Part shown: positions 45,769 to 55,849 of the stretch, piece after piece
Layout of the letters: every line of letters begins with the position of its first letter
How positions within the stretch are numbered: position 1 is the first letter of the stretch
NCBI RefSeq assembly: GCF_028714655.1
Contig: NZ_JAQTLY010000003.1
Coordinates: 62,001 to 126,000, forward strand
Reading direction: 5' to 3'
Length of the DNA: 64,000 bases
Source of the DNA: Sulfurimonas sp.
Lineage (GTDB): Bacteria; Campylobacterota; Campylobacteria; Campylobacterales; Sulfurimonadaceae
Notes under the pieces: model-generated
Seen by the model: only the letters and a program-made list of their open reading frames with translations
The model's database searches: none
What the model was told of the DNA's origin: nothing
Position numbers and translations under genes: made by a program

Positions 45769-46755
45769 ATGGAAATGGCATACTTGATTGAAACGGTAAT
45801 AAAAATCGTTGTAATTTTACTTATATTTTCTGCATTAGCGGGAATTGGAACATATTTTGAGAGAAAGGTTCTTGCATTTATGCAGCGCCGCCTTGGACCG
45901 ATGAATGTCGGTCCTTTTGGGTTACTGCAAGTTGCAGCCGACGGTGTTAAGCTATTTACAAAAGAGGATATTGTTCCCGCAAATGTAGTTGCGCGAGTAT
46001 TTAAAATTGCACCTGTTATTACGGCGGCAACTGCATTTATGGCTGCTGCGGCAATTCCGTTTTTACCGTCGTTTACGCTCTTTGGATATGAAGTTCATCC
46101 TATAGTGGCAGATGTCAATATCGGTATTTTATATATACTCGGAATTATGGGTGTCGGTCTATACGGTCCGCTTCTTGCAGGTATGGCTTCGGCAAATAAG
46201 TTTTCGCTTTTATCTGCTGCAAGAGGTGCTGCGGTGTTTATCTCTTACGAGGTTATCACGGGTCTCTCTATCTTGGCTCCGATTATGATGGTCGGTTCGC
46301 TCTCACTGATTGATTTTAATGCTTACCAAGCAGGCGGCATTACAAGCTGGATACTCTGGTCGCAACCGGTAGCGTTTGTGCTATTTTGGATAGCGGCATT
46401 TGCCGAAACGGGAAGAACGCCGTTTCACCTTATAGCAAACGACCATGAGATTATTGACGGATTCGGAACTGAGTATTCGGGTATGAGATGGGGACTTTTC
46501 TTTATCGGCGAGTATGCAAATATGTTCTTTATCTCTTTTGTAATCTCTATCATTTTCTTAGGCGGATACGGAGACGGAAGCTTTTTAGGCGCACTCGGGC
46601 TTCTAGGCAAAGTTGCATTTTTCTTCTTTTTCTTCTTGTGGACAAGAGCGGCTTGGCCGGATGTTAGACCTGACCAGTTGATGTGGTTATGTTGGAAAGT
46701 TTTAATGCCGATAGCAGTTTTAAATATCTTAATTACTGCTATAGTAATGATGTAA
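45769..46755 (+). CDS. nuoH: NADH-quinone oxidoreductase subunit H
   Basis: Membrane subunit forming the quinone entry channel. The 328-aa protein has about eight helices and the family blocks GTYFERKVLAFMQRRLGPMNVGPFGLLQVAADGVKLFTKED, and AFAETGRTPFHLIANDHEIIDGFGTEYSGMRWGLFFIGEY, with conserved acidic residues facing the quinone cavity. Normal length. A run of Phe codons near 46615-46640 (KVAFFFFFFLW) is notable but fits a membrane helix. Confidence 0.97.
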   Translation: MEMAYLIETVIKIVVILLIFSALAGIGTYFERKVLAFMQRRLGPMNVGPFGLLQVAADGVKLFTKEDIVPANVVARVFKIAPVITAATAFMAAAAIPFLPSFTLFGYEVHPIVADVNIGILYILGIMGVGLYGPLLAGMASANKFSLLSAARGAAVFISYEVITGLSILAPIMMVGSLSLIDFNAYQAGGITSWILWSQPVAFVLFWIAAFAETGRTPFHLIANDHEIIDGFGTEYSGMRWGLFFIGEYANMFFISFVISIIFLGGYGDGSFLGALGLLGKVAFFFFFFLWTRAAWPDVRPDQLMWLCWKVLMPIAVLNILITAIVMM

Positions 46756-46764
46756 GGGGTGACT

Positions 46765-47400
46765 ATGCATAATGAACATATTGAAGAACATTTTAACAAC
46801 AGAAATGTAACTGAGATGAATAGCGACTATTATTTAGTCGGTATTGAAGATTATCCGACTGATAATTGGGGCAGATTTAAGAGAGTTATAAAGCGAAGCT
46901 TTAGAGGCGAACTTTTTGTCGGTCTTTGGGTTGTAATGCGTGAGATGATTAGATTTGACATACACACGGTTCAGTATCCTGAGGAGAAGATGCCAATAGG
47001 TCCTAGATACCGTGCTATTCATCAGATGAAAAGACTTTGGGAGTCGGATACCGAGAGATGTATCGGTTGCGGACTTTGTGAGAAGATTTGTATCTCTAAC
47101 TGTATCCGTATTGATACAAAACTTGATAAGAATTCTCGTAAAGAGGTGTCTGAATACAGTATCAACCTCGGTCGTTGTATCTTTTGCGGATATTGTGCCG
47201 AAGTTTGTCCTGAACTTGCGATTACGCACGGCGGAGAGTATGAAAATGCAAGTGACCAAAGAGAGCACTTTACGATGTATCAAGATATGCTGACGCCGCT
47301 TGATATGATGAGAGCAGGAACTCAAGTTGAGTTTGAAGGCTTCGGTTCGATTACACCACATGAAGACGAGCGTGTTAAAAAAACACCTCTAGCATATTAA
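46765..47400 (+). CDS. nuoI: NADH-quinone oxidoreductase subunit I
   Basis: Carries clusters N6a and N6b in the connecting arm. The 211-aa protein has two ferredoxin motifs, CIGCGLCEKICISNCI and CIFCGYCAEVCPELAI; in the first the residue after the fourth Cys is Ile instead of Pro. ATG 46765 has AAGGGG five bases upstream and is preferred to GTG 46759. Normal length with a slightly extended N-terminus. Confidence 0.97.
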   Translation: MHNEHIEEHFNNRNVTEMNSDYYLVGIEDYPTDNWGRFKRVIKRSFRGELFVGLWVVMREMIRFDIHTVQYPEEKMPIGPRYRAIHQMKRLWESDTERCIGCGLCEKICISNCIRIDTKLDKNSRKEVSEYSINLGRCIFCGYCAEVCPELAITHGGEYENASDQREHFTMYQDMLTPLDMMRAGTQVEFEGFGSITPHEDERVKKTPLAY

Positions 47401-47411
47401 GGAGTTTGGTT

Positions 47412-47987
47412 ATGTTTGAAGCAGTTGCTTTTTATCTGTTTGCTTTTTTGACGATAACGATGTTTTATATAGCGGTAACGACATCACAGGCGTTATACGC
47501 TCTTAGTTCATTGGCAGCAGGAATGATTTTCATATCGGCATTTTTCTTTATTTTGGGTGCCGACTTTTTAGGTGCGGTTCAAATCGTTGTTTACTCCGGT
47601 GCCGTAATGGCTCTTTATGCTTTTGGTATGATGTTTTTTGATACGACAAGAGATGTAAAAGAGAAGCAGGGTAATAAAGCAATCATTTTAGGACTCAGTA
47701 TTTTGTCTGCAATCTTGCTTATCGTCATAGTTTCTGCTCCGATAGTCGGCAGTAATATAGAAGCGCTCTATCCTGTCGGAAGTGCGGGTAATGTTCAAGA
47801 GGTCGGCAAAGTCCTTTTTACAAAATATCTTGTTCCTTTTGAAGTTGCGGCGGTTATGCTTTTAGTGGCTATGGTAGCCGGAATCGTACTTGCCGGAAAG
47901 AAAATGGATCTCTCTCTTACTCTTATGACTGAAGCGGAGATTTTAATGATGAAAGAAGAAGATAAAAATAAAAAGGCACTCTCATGA
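47412..47987 (+). CDS. nuoJ: NADH-quinone oxidoreductase subunit J
   Basis: A 191-aa subunit with five membrane helices: AFYLFAFLTITMFYIAV, then LGADFLGAVQIVVYSGAVMALYAFGMMFF containing the pi-bulge region typical of NuoJ. ATG 47412 follows GGAG by seven bases. The end overlaps nuoK by four bases. Confidence 0.95.
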   Translation: MFEAVAFYLFAFLTITMFYIAVTTSQALYALSSLAAGMIFISAFFFILGADFLGAVQIVVYSGAVMALYAFGMMFFDTTRDVKEKQGNKAIILGLSILSAILLIVIVSAPIVGSNIEALYPVGSAGNVQEVGKVLFTKYLVPFEVAAVMLLVAMVAGIVLAGKKMDLSLTLMTEAEILMMKEEDKNKKALS

Positions 47988-48292
47988 TGGAAATAGGACT
48001 AAATCACTATCTTGTGCTCTCAACTATCCTTTTTGCAATAGGTTTAGTCGGGGTTATGAGAAGAAAAAATTTACTTATGCTGTTTTTTGCAACAGAGATA
48101 CTTTTAAACTCGGTAAATATCTCTTTTGCTGCAATTTCACACTACTACGGTGATTTAACAGGACAGATGTTTGCATTTTTCGTAATAGCGATTGCTGCAT
48201 CAGAGGTTGCCGTAGGTCTTGGTCTTTTGATTGTTTGGCATAAAAAACATAATAATATCGACCTTGACAATATGTCAACGATGAGAGGTTAA
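47984..48292 (+). CDS. nuoK: NADH-quinone oxidoreductase subunit K
   Basis: A 102-aa subunit with three helices. The two conserved membrane glutamates for proton transfer are in FATEILLNSVNISF and IAASEVAVGLGLLI. Two consecutive ATG codons open the frame, the first overlapping the nuoJ stop. Confidence 0.97.
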   Translation: MMEIGLNHYLVLSTILFAIGLVGVMRRKNLLMLFFATEILLNSVNISFAAISHYYGDLTGQMFAFFVIAIAASEVAVGLGLLIVWHKKHNNIDLDNMSTMRG

Positions 48293-48295
48293 GAG

Positions 48296-50218
48296 ATGGA
48301 ACTGTTTTTATATACCGCACTTTTTTCACCGCTAGTCGGTTCTTTATTCGCTGCACTATTCGGTGCGTCGCCAAAGACAAAAATAGCAGGAATTGTTCCG
48401 AGTGCTTTGCTTGGAGTTTCGTTTTTAAGCAGTCTTGTACTTTTAGTTTTAGTTATGGGTACGGGGCTTACTCTTCATGTTGAGATGATGACATGGATGG
48501 CAACCGGAGACTTGTACATTCCTTTTGGTTTTGTCGTAGATCAGGTAAGCGTAACTATGATGATAGTCGTAACGCTTGTTTCAACCGTTGTGCATGTATA
48601 CGCTATCGGATATATGGATCATGACAAAGGGTTTAACAGATTTTTCTCTTACCTTTCGGCTTTCGTTTTCTCTATGATGATACTTGTTATGAGCGATAAC
48701 TTTGCAGGTCTTTTCATCGGTTGGGAGGGAGTCGGTCTTTGTTCATGGCTTCTAATCGGCTTCTGGTACCACAAAGAGAGCGCGTCTTGGGCAGCAAACG
48801 AAGCGTTTATTATGAACCGTATTGCCGACCTTGGGATGTTAATCGGTATCTTTTTGGTTTACTGGAATACAGGCACGCTTCAATATAAAGAGGCTTTTGC
48901 CGTAATGCCGTCTTTGGACAGTGCAATCTTAACTTGGATGGGAATCTTCCTCTTTATCGGTGCAATGGGTAAATCGGCTCAGTTTCCGCTTCATACTTGG
49001 CTTGCAGATGCGATGGAGGGACCGACTCCGGTTTCAGCTCTGATTCACGCTGCAACAATGGTTACTGCCGGTGTTTATCTTGTTGTTCGTGCAAATCCGC
49101 TTTATAATTTAATTCCAGAAGTCGGACTTTTCATAGCCTCTTTAGGTGCATTTGTAGCACTTTTTGCCGCTTCAATGGCACTTGTAAACCGTGATATGAA
49201 GAGAGTCATCGCTTACTCTACACTCTCTCAGCTCGGATATATGTTTGCCGCTGCAGGTTTGGGTGCATACTGGGTGGCACTTTTCCATCTTATGGCTCAC
49301 GCATTCTTTAAAGCGCTTCTTTTCTTGGGTGCCGGAAATGTTATGCACGCTATGCACGATGAGTTGGATCCGTTTAAAATGGGAGGTCTAAGCAAGGTTA
49401 TGAAGGGTACCTTTTTGATGATGACTATCGCTTCCGTTGCACTTGCGGGTATCTTTCCACTTGCGGGATTCTTCTCAAAAGATTTAATCTTAGAGGTTGC
49501 GTTTGTCGAACATCACTATATTATCTATTCAGTATTGCTATTTACTGCCGCTTTAACGGCGTTTTACTCATTTAGACTTGTTGCACTCATCTTCCACGGA
49601 GAAGAGAGATACAAACTTTTCGGTATCCATCCTCACGAAGCATACAAATTTATGCTTGTTGCTATGAGTCCGCTTCTTATTTTGGCAATCATAGCCGGTG
49701 CATTTAAGATGAGTTACTTTGAAATGGTTTCAAAGCTTTTACCGGCTACAGAGTACCATGTTCACTCGGCTGCAACTTACTGGATAATGACAATCGGAAC
49801 GCAGCTTTTAGTTATTTTGGCGATTGCTTATGCGTATAAAAAATATACAAGCAGAGATATTACCGTGCCTGACGGAACTTCAAAAATGGAAAATAGTTTT
49901 GCATATAAACTGCTTATCAACCAATACTATATTCCATATTTTTACCAAGAGTATATCGTTAAAGCATATAGAGAACTCTCAGAGGTTTTCTGGACAAAAA
50001 TTGATCAAAAAGTTGTCGATGCTACGGTCGACGGCATTGCAAATGTGTTCTATCAAACGGGTGAGAGAACAAGAGTTATGCAGAGCGGTAATCTATCGAC
50101 TATGCTTAAGTGGATGGTAGCAGGAACTGTTGCCTTATTATCGTTAGCCGTTGCTTTTGGACTTGCGGCTAGATATTCTGCAGAGATTAAAACATTTCTC
50201 TCAGGTTTAGGAGTTTAA
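48296..50218 (+). CDS. nuoL: NADH-quinone oxidoreductase subunit L
   Basis: Distal antiporter-like proton pump subunit. The 640-aa protein has LFIGWEGVGLCSWLLIGFWY with the key Glu, KSAQFPLHTWLADAMEGPTPVSALIHAATMVTAGVYLVVR with the key Lys and His, and a C-terminal extension with the lateral helix. Normal length. Confidence 0.98.
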   Translation: MELFLYTALFSPLVGSLFAALFGASPKTKIAGIVPSALLGVSFLSSLVLLVLVMGTGLTLHVEMMTWMATGDLYIPFGFVVDQVSVTMMIVVTLVSTVVHVYAIGYMDHDKGFNRFFSYLSAFVFSMMILVMSDNFAGLFIGWEGVGLCSWLLIGFWYHKESASWAANEAFIMNRIADLGMLIGIFLVYWNTGTLQYKEAFAVMPSLDSAILTWMGIFLFIGAMGKSAQFPLHTWLADAMEGPTPVSALIHAATMVTAGVYLVVRANPLYNLIPEVGLFIASLGAFVALFAASMALVNRDMKRVIAYSTLSQLGYMFAAAGLGAYWVALFHLMAHAFFKALLFLGAGNVMHAMHDELDPFKMGGLSKVMKGTFLMMTIASVALAGIFPLAGFFSKDLILEVAFVEHHYIIYSVLLFTAALTAFYSFRLVALIFHGEERYKLFGIHPHEAYKFMLVAMSPLLILAIIAGAFKMSYFEMVSKLLPATEYHVHSAATYWIMTIGTQLLVILAIAYAYKKYTSRDITVPDGTSKMENSFAYKLLINQYYIPYFYQEYIVKAYRELSEVFWTKIDQKVVDATVDGIANVFYQTGERTRVMQSGNLSTMLKWMVAGTVALLSLAVAFGLAARYSAEIKTFLSGLGV

Positions 50219-50221
50219 TAG

Positions 50222-51775
50222 ATGTTAGACCATATTTTATCGATTTTAATTTTCTTTCCTGCTCTTGCCGCGATGCTCGGGTTTGTGGTTCATAAAGACA
50301 GCATGCGCTCTTACGGCGTAGCGGTTGCGACGATTGAGTTTGCACTCTCTTTATGGCTTTGGTTTGCATTTGACTCAACCATATCGGGAATGCAGTTTAT
50401 GGAGCAAATCGCGCTTGTTCCGACATTTGGTATAAACTACATAGTCGGTGTTGACGGAATTTCGCTATTTATCATTATCTTGGCATCATTTTTTACTATG
50501 ATAGGTATTGCATCACTCGGTGAGACCAAAGATGTAAAAAATATGATTATTACGCTTCTGTTTTTGCAGATGACTATGGCGGGTGTGTTCGCCGCGCTTG
50601 ATGCTATCGTGTTTTATCTATTTTGGGAACTCTCGCTTGTACCGATGTTATATATCATCGGCGCATGGGGCGGACCGCTTAGAATCTATGCATCCGTAAA
50701 GTTTTTCTTGTACACATTTGCAGGTTCGCTTGTTATGCTTGTCGGTATGCTGTTTATGGCGTATTTCTACTTTCAAGCGACGGGACAATGGAGTTTTGCG
50801 ATTCTTGACTGGTACCGTTTGATTTTGCCGGAATCATTTCAGCTTTGGTTATTTGTAGCATTTTTTCTCGGTTTTGCTATCAAAGTTCCGATGTTTCCGT
50901 TTCATACATGGTTGCCATACGCTCACGGTCAAGCGCCGACTATCGGTTCGGTAATACTTGCGGCAATTTTACTAAAAATGGGTACTTATGCGTTTATCCG
51001 TTTTTCATTGCCTCTGTTCCCTGACGCGTCAGTTTACTTTATGTACCCGATAGCGGTTTTGGCAATTATTATGATTATCTATACTGCAATGGTCGCATAT
51101 GCTCAAAAAGATGTTAAGCAGGTTGTTGCTTACTCTTCCGTTTCACATATGGGTGTTATTATTCTGGGTACTTTTGCTTTAAATGTTGAGGGTATTTCGG
51201 GTTCAATTTTCCTTATGATAGCTCACGGTGTAGTCTCAGGCGCACTCTTCTTCCTAGTCGGTGTGATTTATGACAGAAGACATACTAAGTATATGAGTGA
51301 ATTCGGAGGTCTTGCGCATGTTATGCCGAGATATGCAACGATATTCGGGTTAATGATGATGGCTTCCGTGGGATTGCCTTTGACTATCAACTTCGTAGGT
51401 GAGTTTTTAAGTTTATTAGGGTTTTATAAACAGTCGCATGTCTTAACGCTTTTAGCGGGAACTGCTATCATTGTTGGCGCAATTTATATGTTATCGGCAT
51501 ATAAAAAGATGTTCTTTGGCGTAATCACGAAAGATGAAAACAGAAATCTTCCCGATGTAAATAAAAGAGAACTTCTTGCTCTTATTCCATTGGCGATTAT
51601 AACTGTTTGGTTGGGTATATATCCTAAACCGGTTTTAGGAACGATTGACACAAGCGTAGAGGCAGTTGTTTCGTTAATGCATGAAAAAGCTATATCAAAA
51701 GAAGCAAAATCTAGAATTCATAATATTGCTAACGAGACAGATATGACTAAAAATTCAGTAGAGGAGGCACACTAA
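50222..51775 (+). CDS. nuoM: NADH-quinone oxidoreductase subunit M
   Basis: Antiporter-like proton pump subunit, 517 aa and about 14 helices. Diagnostic blocks are FYLFWELSLVPMLYIIGAWGG with the essential Glu, and AIKVPMFPFHTWLPYAHGQAPTIGSVILAAILLKMGTYAFIRF with Lys and His. Ends with a short cytoplasmic tail and overlaps nuoN by one base. Confidence 0.98.
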   Translation: MLDHILSILIFFPALAAMLGFVVHKDSMRSYGVAVATIEFALSLWLWFAFDSTISGMQFMEQIALVPTFGINYIVGVDGISLFIIILASFFTMIGIASLGETKDVKNMIITLLFLQMTMAGVFAALDAIVFYLFWELSLVPMLYIIGAWGGPLRIYASVKFFLYTFAGSLVMLVGMLFMAYFYFQATGQWSFAILDWYRLILPESFQLWLFVAFFLGFAIKVPMFPFHTWLPYAHGQAPTIGSVILAAILLKMGTYAFIRFSLPLFPDASVYFMYPIAVLAIIMIIYTAMVAYAQKDVKQVVAYSSVSHMGVIILGTFALNVEGISGSIFLMIAHGVVSGALFFLVGVIYDRRHTKYMSEFGGLAHVMPRYATIFGLMMMASVGLPLTINFVGEFLSLLGFYKQSHVLTLLAGTAIIVGAIYMLSAYKKMFFGVITKDENRNLPDVNKRELLALIPLAIITVWLGIYPKPVLGTIDTSVEAVVSLMHEKAISKEAKSRIHNIANETDMTKNSVEEAH

Positions 51776-53283
51776 TGTTATCATCTGTAAATGTTTCAAT
51801 CGAGTCGTTAAATTTAATGACTCTGGTGCCAATGTTAATTCCAATTATCGGCGCTTTATTAATTTTAGTTATTGACCTGTTTAAAAGCGAACAAGACAGG
51901 TCTTTATATGTAATGTTAAGCCTTCTTGTTTTAGGGGTTGACTTTGCTTCTTTGATGGATTCAGCGGGTGTGTTTTCTAAAAACGGTACGGTTATGGGCG
52001 TTTTTGATGTAATGCTTATAGACGGTTTGGCTATTTTATCGCAATTTATAATTGTCGGTGCATCTATGCTGTTCATTCCGCTTGCACTTACTCATAAAAG
52101 GTTCCATGAGTTCTCATATCCTGAGTTCTTTGCGCTCTTTTTGTTTATGATTGGCGGTTTCCAGTTTATGGTAGCAACCGACAATCTTATATTGGTTTTT
52201 GTAGGACTTGAAACAGCTTCGTTAGCGCTCTATACAATTATAGCTATGCATAACCGCGACAAATCGTTTGAAGCTGCCGTAAAGTATTTTACGATGGGTG
52301 CATTGGCTGCAGGATTCTTTAGTTTCGGTTCTATGGTATTTTATGCGCTTACAGGCTCGGTTGAGATAAGCCAAATAGCTGCGGTGCTCTCTGCTAACAA
52401 TTATGCAGATATAGGTTTTGTACTTATCGGCGTAGTATTTTTACTTGCATCGTTTGGTTTTAAACTCTCTATGGTTCCTTTTCATACATGGACGCCGGAT
52501 GTTTACGAGGGCTCATCGGCTGCATTGGCAGGTTATATGTCGATTGTTCCAAAAATTGCTGCATTCGTCGTAGCTATGAGATTTTTTGAATTTTTAATTC
52601 ATAGCGGCGTTGTTTGGCTAGAAGTCATCTTATATATGGGCGTAGTTCTTACTATGACAATGGCAAATATTTGGGCATTGGTTCAAACAGATGTAAAAAG
52701 AATGTTAGCTTATAGTTCTATTTCTCATGCCGGTTTTGTTATGGCGGCAATATTGATAGGTACGACACAATCAAACAGTGCGCTATTTTTGTACTGGGTA
52801 CTTTTTAGTTTTACAAACTTGGGATCATTTTCCATGCTATGGATAAGCCGACAAAAAAACCTTCCTGCTCATCAGCAGTCGGATCATAGTTACAATAAAT
52901 TTGCAGGAATGATTAAAACGGCTCCGGTTGCTGCATCAATTATGGCTCTTTTTATGCTAAGCTTGGCAGGTCTTCCTCCGTTTGGGTTATTTTGGGGTAA
53001 AATGTATATGATAAGTTCGGCAGTTACCGGCGGATATACCGCTTTAGCGCTTATTATGGCTCTAAACTCAGCAATTGCGGGTTATTACTATCTAAAACTT
53101 ATAGTTTATATGTTTATGAAAGACCCTATTGTTGAAGACGGCGGTCATATTTATAGCGCGAATGCAACGCTTCCTCTAAAAACAATTATCGGTATCGCTG
53201 CTATAGGAACTATTTTTGCTTTTTTAGCTATTAATAAACTTTTAGAGTTTGTTACGGCATTTGTATACAATAGCGGATACTAA
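51775..53283 (+). CDS. nuoN: NADH-quinone oxidoreductase subunit N
   Basis: Antiporter-like proton pump subunit nearest the peripheral arm, 502 aa. It has FVGLETASLALYTIIAM, GFKLSMVPFHTWTPDVYEGSSAALAGYMSIVPKIAAF and AYSSISHAGFVMA. The last gene of the complex I set; pflA follows after 37 bases. Confidence 0.97.
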   Translation: MLSSVNVSIESLNLMTLVPMLIPIIGALLILVIDLFKSEQDRSLYVMLSLLVLGVDFASLMDSAGVFSKNGTVMGVFDVMLIDGLAILSQFIIVGASMLFIPLALTHKRFHEFSYPEFFALFLFMIGGFQFMVATDNLILVFVGLETASLALYTIIAMHNRDKSFEAAVKYFTMGALAAGFFSFGSMVFYALTGSVEISQIAAVLSANNYADIGFVLIGVVFLLASFGFKLSMVPFHTWTPDVYEGSSAALAGYMSIVPKIAAFVVAMRFFEFLIHSGVVWLEVILYMGVVLTMTMANIWALVQTDVKRMLAYSSISHAGFVMAAILIGTTQSNSALFLYWVLFSFTNLGSFSMLWISRQKNLPAHQQSDHSYNKFAGMIKTAPVAASIMALFMLSLAGLPPFGLFWGKMYMISSAVTGGYTALALIMALNSAIAGYYYLKLIVYMFMKDPIVEDGGHIYSANATLPLKTIIGIAAIGTIFAFLAINKLLEFVTAFVYNSGY

Positions 53284-53320
53284 TTAAAATAGATTCTTAT
53301 ATAAAGGTAGGGGAGAGCGT

Positions 53321-55681
53321 TTGTTTAAAATAATACTCCTTGCCTTTTTGTCAATAAATATTTTTGCCCTTGAGATCTCTCTTCAAGGCGCAAAAGAGAA
53401 ACATCAAGATTACTCAACGCTTCACTTAAAAGATAAAGATAAATTTTTATGTCAAGAGATAAAAGACGATTTTGGCGTTGTTGTTAAGATAGTTTGTGCA
53501 TTTACAAAATCCCCGACGCAAAAAATACAAAAAATACAAAATAGTTTTTTCGAAATAGATACGGAGTCAAAGAAAAAAACATTCTTTTTGGTTATCAAGC
53601 CTTATCAAAAAATGAAGCTCTTACCGATGGTTTTTAATTTAACAAAAGATGATACGACTTTTAGTTCTAATGTAGAGCTATCAAACCATTGGATGATTGT
53701 AGGTTATAAAGAAGTTATTCCATATATGGATAAACGCACAGATTCCGATGTTTCTATCAATTTTCCGGTTACGGCTTCCGAAGATAAACTCCCGTATGTC
53801 GGCAGTCTTGATATAAACGGTAATCCTGTATATGTAAAAAGGGTAGGAGATGTTACTGATTATATAAAAATTAAAAAGTACTATAAAGAAAAAAATTATG
53901 AGCACACTTTAGGGTTAATTAATGATATTATGAAAGAGTATCCAAATTCGCTATTTAAAGCTGAGCTACTTTTTTATAAAATCAGAGTTTACTCAAAACT
54001 TGGCGAGAATGAAAAGCTTATAGAGGTTGCAAAAGATTATCTTAGAGATTATTCTTCCGATGAGAATGTTCCTGAGGTCTTATCTCTCATAGCAAGATCA
54101 TGTGATAAAGCCGGTATGAATAGCGATGCAGATTATTTTTACGATAGGCTATTTAGTGAACACTCAGATTCTGTCTATGCCAAATGGGGATACATCTATA
54201 TGGCTCAAGCTTTAGAAATATCCGGAAATTCAGCAAAGGCTAGAGCGTTATACGAAAAAGTGCTTAAAGAAACTGACAATATAGATGTTGCATTAGAAGC
54301 CTCATATAAATTGGCGCAAAATAATTTAGCAAGCTCAAATTTTAAAGAGGCCGCAGAGCATATACAAAAAATTATAAAAGCCAGACCTGAATTTTTTTCA
54401 AACGAAAATACGGACAGATCAATGGGTATGATGTATGAGTTCATAGATAATTCTGATTATATTTCCGGTACTACTATAGCTAAAGCAGTATTTGAGCATA
54501 TGGAGCCGGATGACGATAGGTATGAAAAACTATCAAAAAATATCGGCATCTGGCTAAGTAAAACAGAGCAAAAAAAAGAGGCTTTAGCGGCTTTAAATGT
54601 ATATCTTGAGAAGTTTAGCGAGGGCTCTTTCGTAAAAGAGGTGCAAGTTGCAAAAGATGCCCTCTTCTTTGATGTAAACGATGAAAACGCCTCTGCTAAA
54701 CTTACCGCTTTTGATAAGTTGATGCAGGAGTACGGCGGAGACAGTATCGGGAATAAAGCTATATATGAAAAGGCTAAACTCTTAATGGCGGAGGGCAAGT
54801 TCAAAGCAGCACTCGATATGGAAAAACAGCTTCTTACATTGGATACGCAGGAGTATCAAGATATTCCTAACCTCATTACCGATGCTGCAATAGGAACTAT
54901 GAAGCAAGCACTCAAAGATAAAGAGTGCAACAGTGTACTTGTCATCTCATCACAACATAAAATAGAGTTATCAAACGAATGGGATGACGGAATCTATGAG
55001 TGTGCCATGAAAGGAGCCGATTTTATATTGGCTAAAAAAATGGCAGATAGAAACTTAAAATCAAAAGATATACAACAGAGAAAAAAATGGCTCTACAGAT
55101 ATATAAAAGTTGATTTTGCCACAGGAAACTACAGTAATGTTATCGAGGCATCCAAAGAGCTTATTACGCTTATAGGAAATGACCAAAATTCAGAGTACAA
55201 AGATGTGCACAGATATATTTTTGACACCTATCATAGACTAGAAGATGCAAACAAGATGATAGAGGCTATAACTAATCTTGTAAAAGTGTATAAAGACGAC
55301 TATCTTGATATAGATAGATATGTGGCTATTATGGTAGTAGGAAGCAATAAAAAAGATAATAATTTAGTCATCGAGTATGGTGAAAAGATTATGAAAATAC
55401 AAAAGATTTCAGCGTCGCATGCGCAAAGCCCTTTTGTCGAATTTGCACTTTACCAAGCATATTTAGATAGAGAGAATTACAACAAAGCACACGAAGTTAT
55501 AAAATCTTTAGATATTTTAGAGCTAAACAAGAATGACAGATCAAGACAAAAATACCTTTTAGGAAATATTCTTACAAAACTTTGGAAAGATAAAGATGCG
55601 CAAAAAGCTTATCAAGAGGCTATTGACGCAGATAAAAATTCCGCATGGGCTGGGCTTGCAAAAAGTGCCAAAGAGCTGTAG
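53321..55681 (+). CDS. pflA: PflA-like flagellar motor TPR protein
   Basis: A 786-aa exported protein with signal MFKIILLAFLSINIFA, a beta-rich domain to about 170, and many helical TPR-type repeats from 190 to the end (YYKEKNYEHTLGLINDIMKEYPNS; KWGYIYMAQALEISGNSAKARALYEKVLKE). Length, architecture and position directly after nuoN agree with Campylobacter PflA, a periplasmic scaffold needed for motor rotation. The start is TTG after GGGGAG. Similarity was judged by eye, so the name rests partly on gene order. Confidence 0.8.
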   Translation: MFKIILLAFLSINIFALEISLQGAKEKHQDYSTLHLKDKDKFLCQEIKDDFGVVVKIVCAFTKSPTQKIQKIQNSFFEIDTESKKKTFFLVIKPYQKMKLLPMVFNLTKDDTTFSSNVELSNHWMIVGYKEVIPYMDKRTDSDVSINFPVTASEDKLPYVGSLDINGNPVYVKRVGDVTDYIKIKKYYKEKNYEHTLGLINDIMKEYPNSLFKAELLFYKIRVYSKLGENEKLIEVAKDYLRDYSSDENVPEVLSLIARSCDKAGMNSDADYFYDRLFSEHSDSVYAKWGYIYMAQALEISGNSAKARALYEKVLKETDNIDVALEASYKLAQNNLASSNFKEAAEHIQKIIKARPEFFSNENTDRSMGMMYEFIDNSDYISGTTIAKAVFEHMEPDDDRYEKLSKNIGIWLSKTEQKKEALAALNVYLEKFSEGSFVKEVQVAKDALFFDVNDENASAKLTAFDKLMQEYGGDSIGNKAIYEKAKLLMAEGKFKAALDMEKQLLTLDTQEYQDIPNLITDAAIGTMKQALKDKECNSVLVISSQHKIELSNEWDDGIYECAMKGADFILAKKMADRNLKSKDIQQRKKWLYRYIKVDFATGNYSNVIEASKELITLIGNDQNSEYKDVHRYIFDTYHRLEDANKMIEAITNLVKVYKDDYLDIDRYVAIMVVGSNKKDNNLVIEYGEKIMKIQKISASHAQSPFVEFALYQAYLDRENYNKAHEVIKSLDILELNKNDRSRQKYLLGNILTKLWKDKDAQKAYQEAIDADKNSAWAGLAKSAKEL

Positions 55682-55715
55682 GTGCTAACCGCAAAAAACT
55701 GATTATTGAATTTTT

Positions 55716-55757
55716 GGATTGCTTCTTGTCTTTGCGAAGCTATAGCTGAAGTAATCC
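55716..55757. repeat. Palindrome of the GGATTGCTTC...GAAGYAATCC family
   Basis: Arms GGATTGCTTC (55716-55725) and GAAGTAATCC (55748-55757) match with one mismatch around a 22-base loop. It sits between pflA and the arsenic operon and may also act as a transcription end. Confidence 0.55.
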
Positions 55758-55787
55758 ATTGCCCAGAACAAGAAATTTTTGCAATTT

Positions 55788-55820
55788 AAATATCAATATA
55801 TCTTGATATTTAGTTATAAT
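55788..55820 (+). promoter_or_regulatory. ArsR-type operator and promoter
   Basis: Perfect 9-bp palindrome AAATATCAA-tatatc-TTGATATTT (55788-55811) followed by TATAAT (55815-55820) and, 30 bases later, the arsR start with AAGGAGA. The palindrome lies just upstream of the -10, as expected for repression released by arsenite. Confidence 0.7.
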
Positions 55821-55849
55821 TCTATGATTTGAATATTTCAAGGAGACAT

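Noticed and set aside
46610..46645. T-rich run in nuoH as a slippage or phase-variation tract
   Set aside because: The run is broken by C residues, encodes a membrane helix, and has no homopolymer long enough for typical phase variation.
46834..47361. 175-aa minus-strand frame opposite nuoI
   Set aside because: Overlaps the certain ferredoxin-type gene nuoI and shows no motif or start signal of its own.
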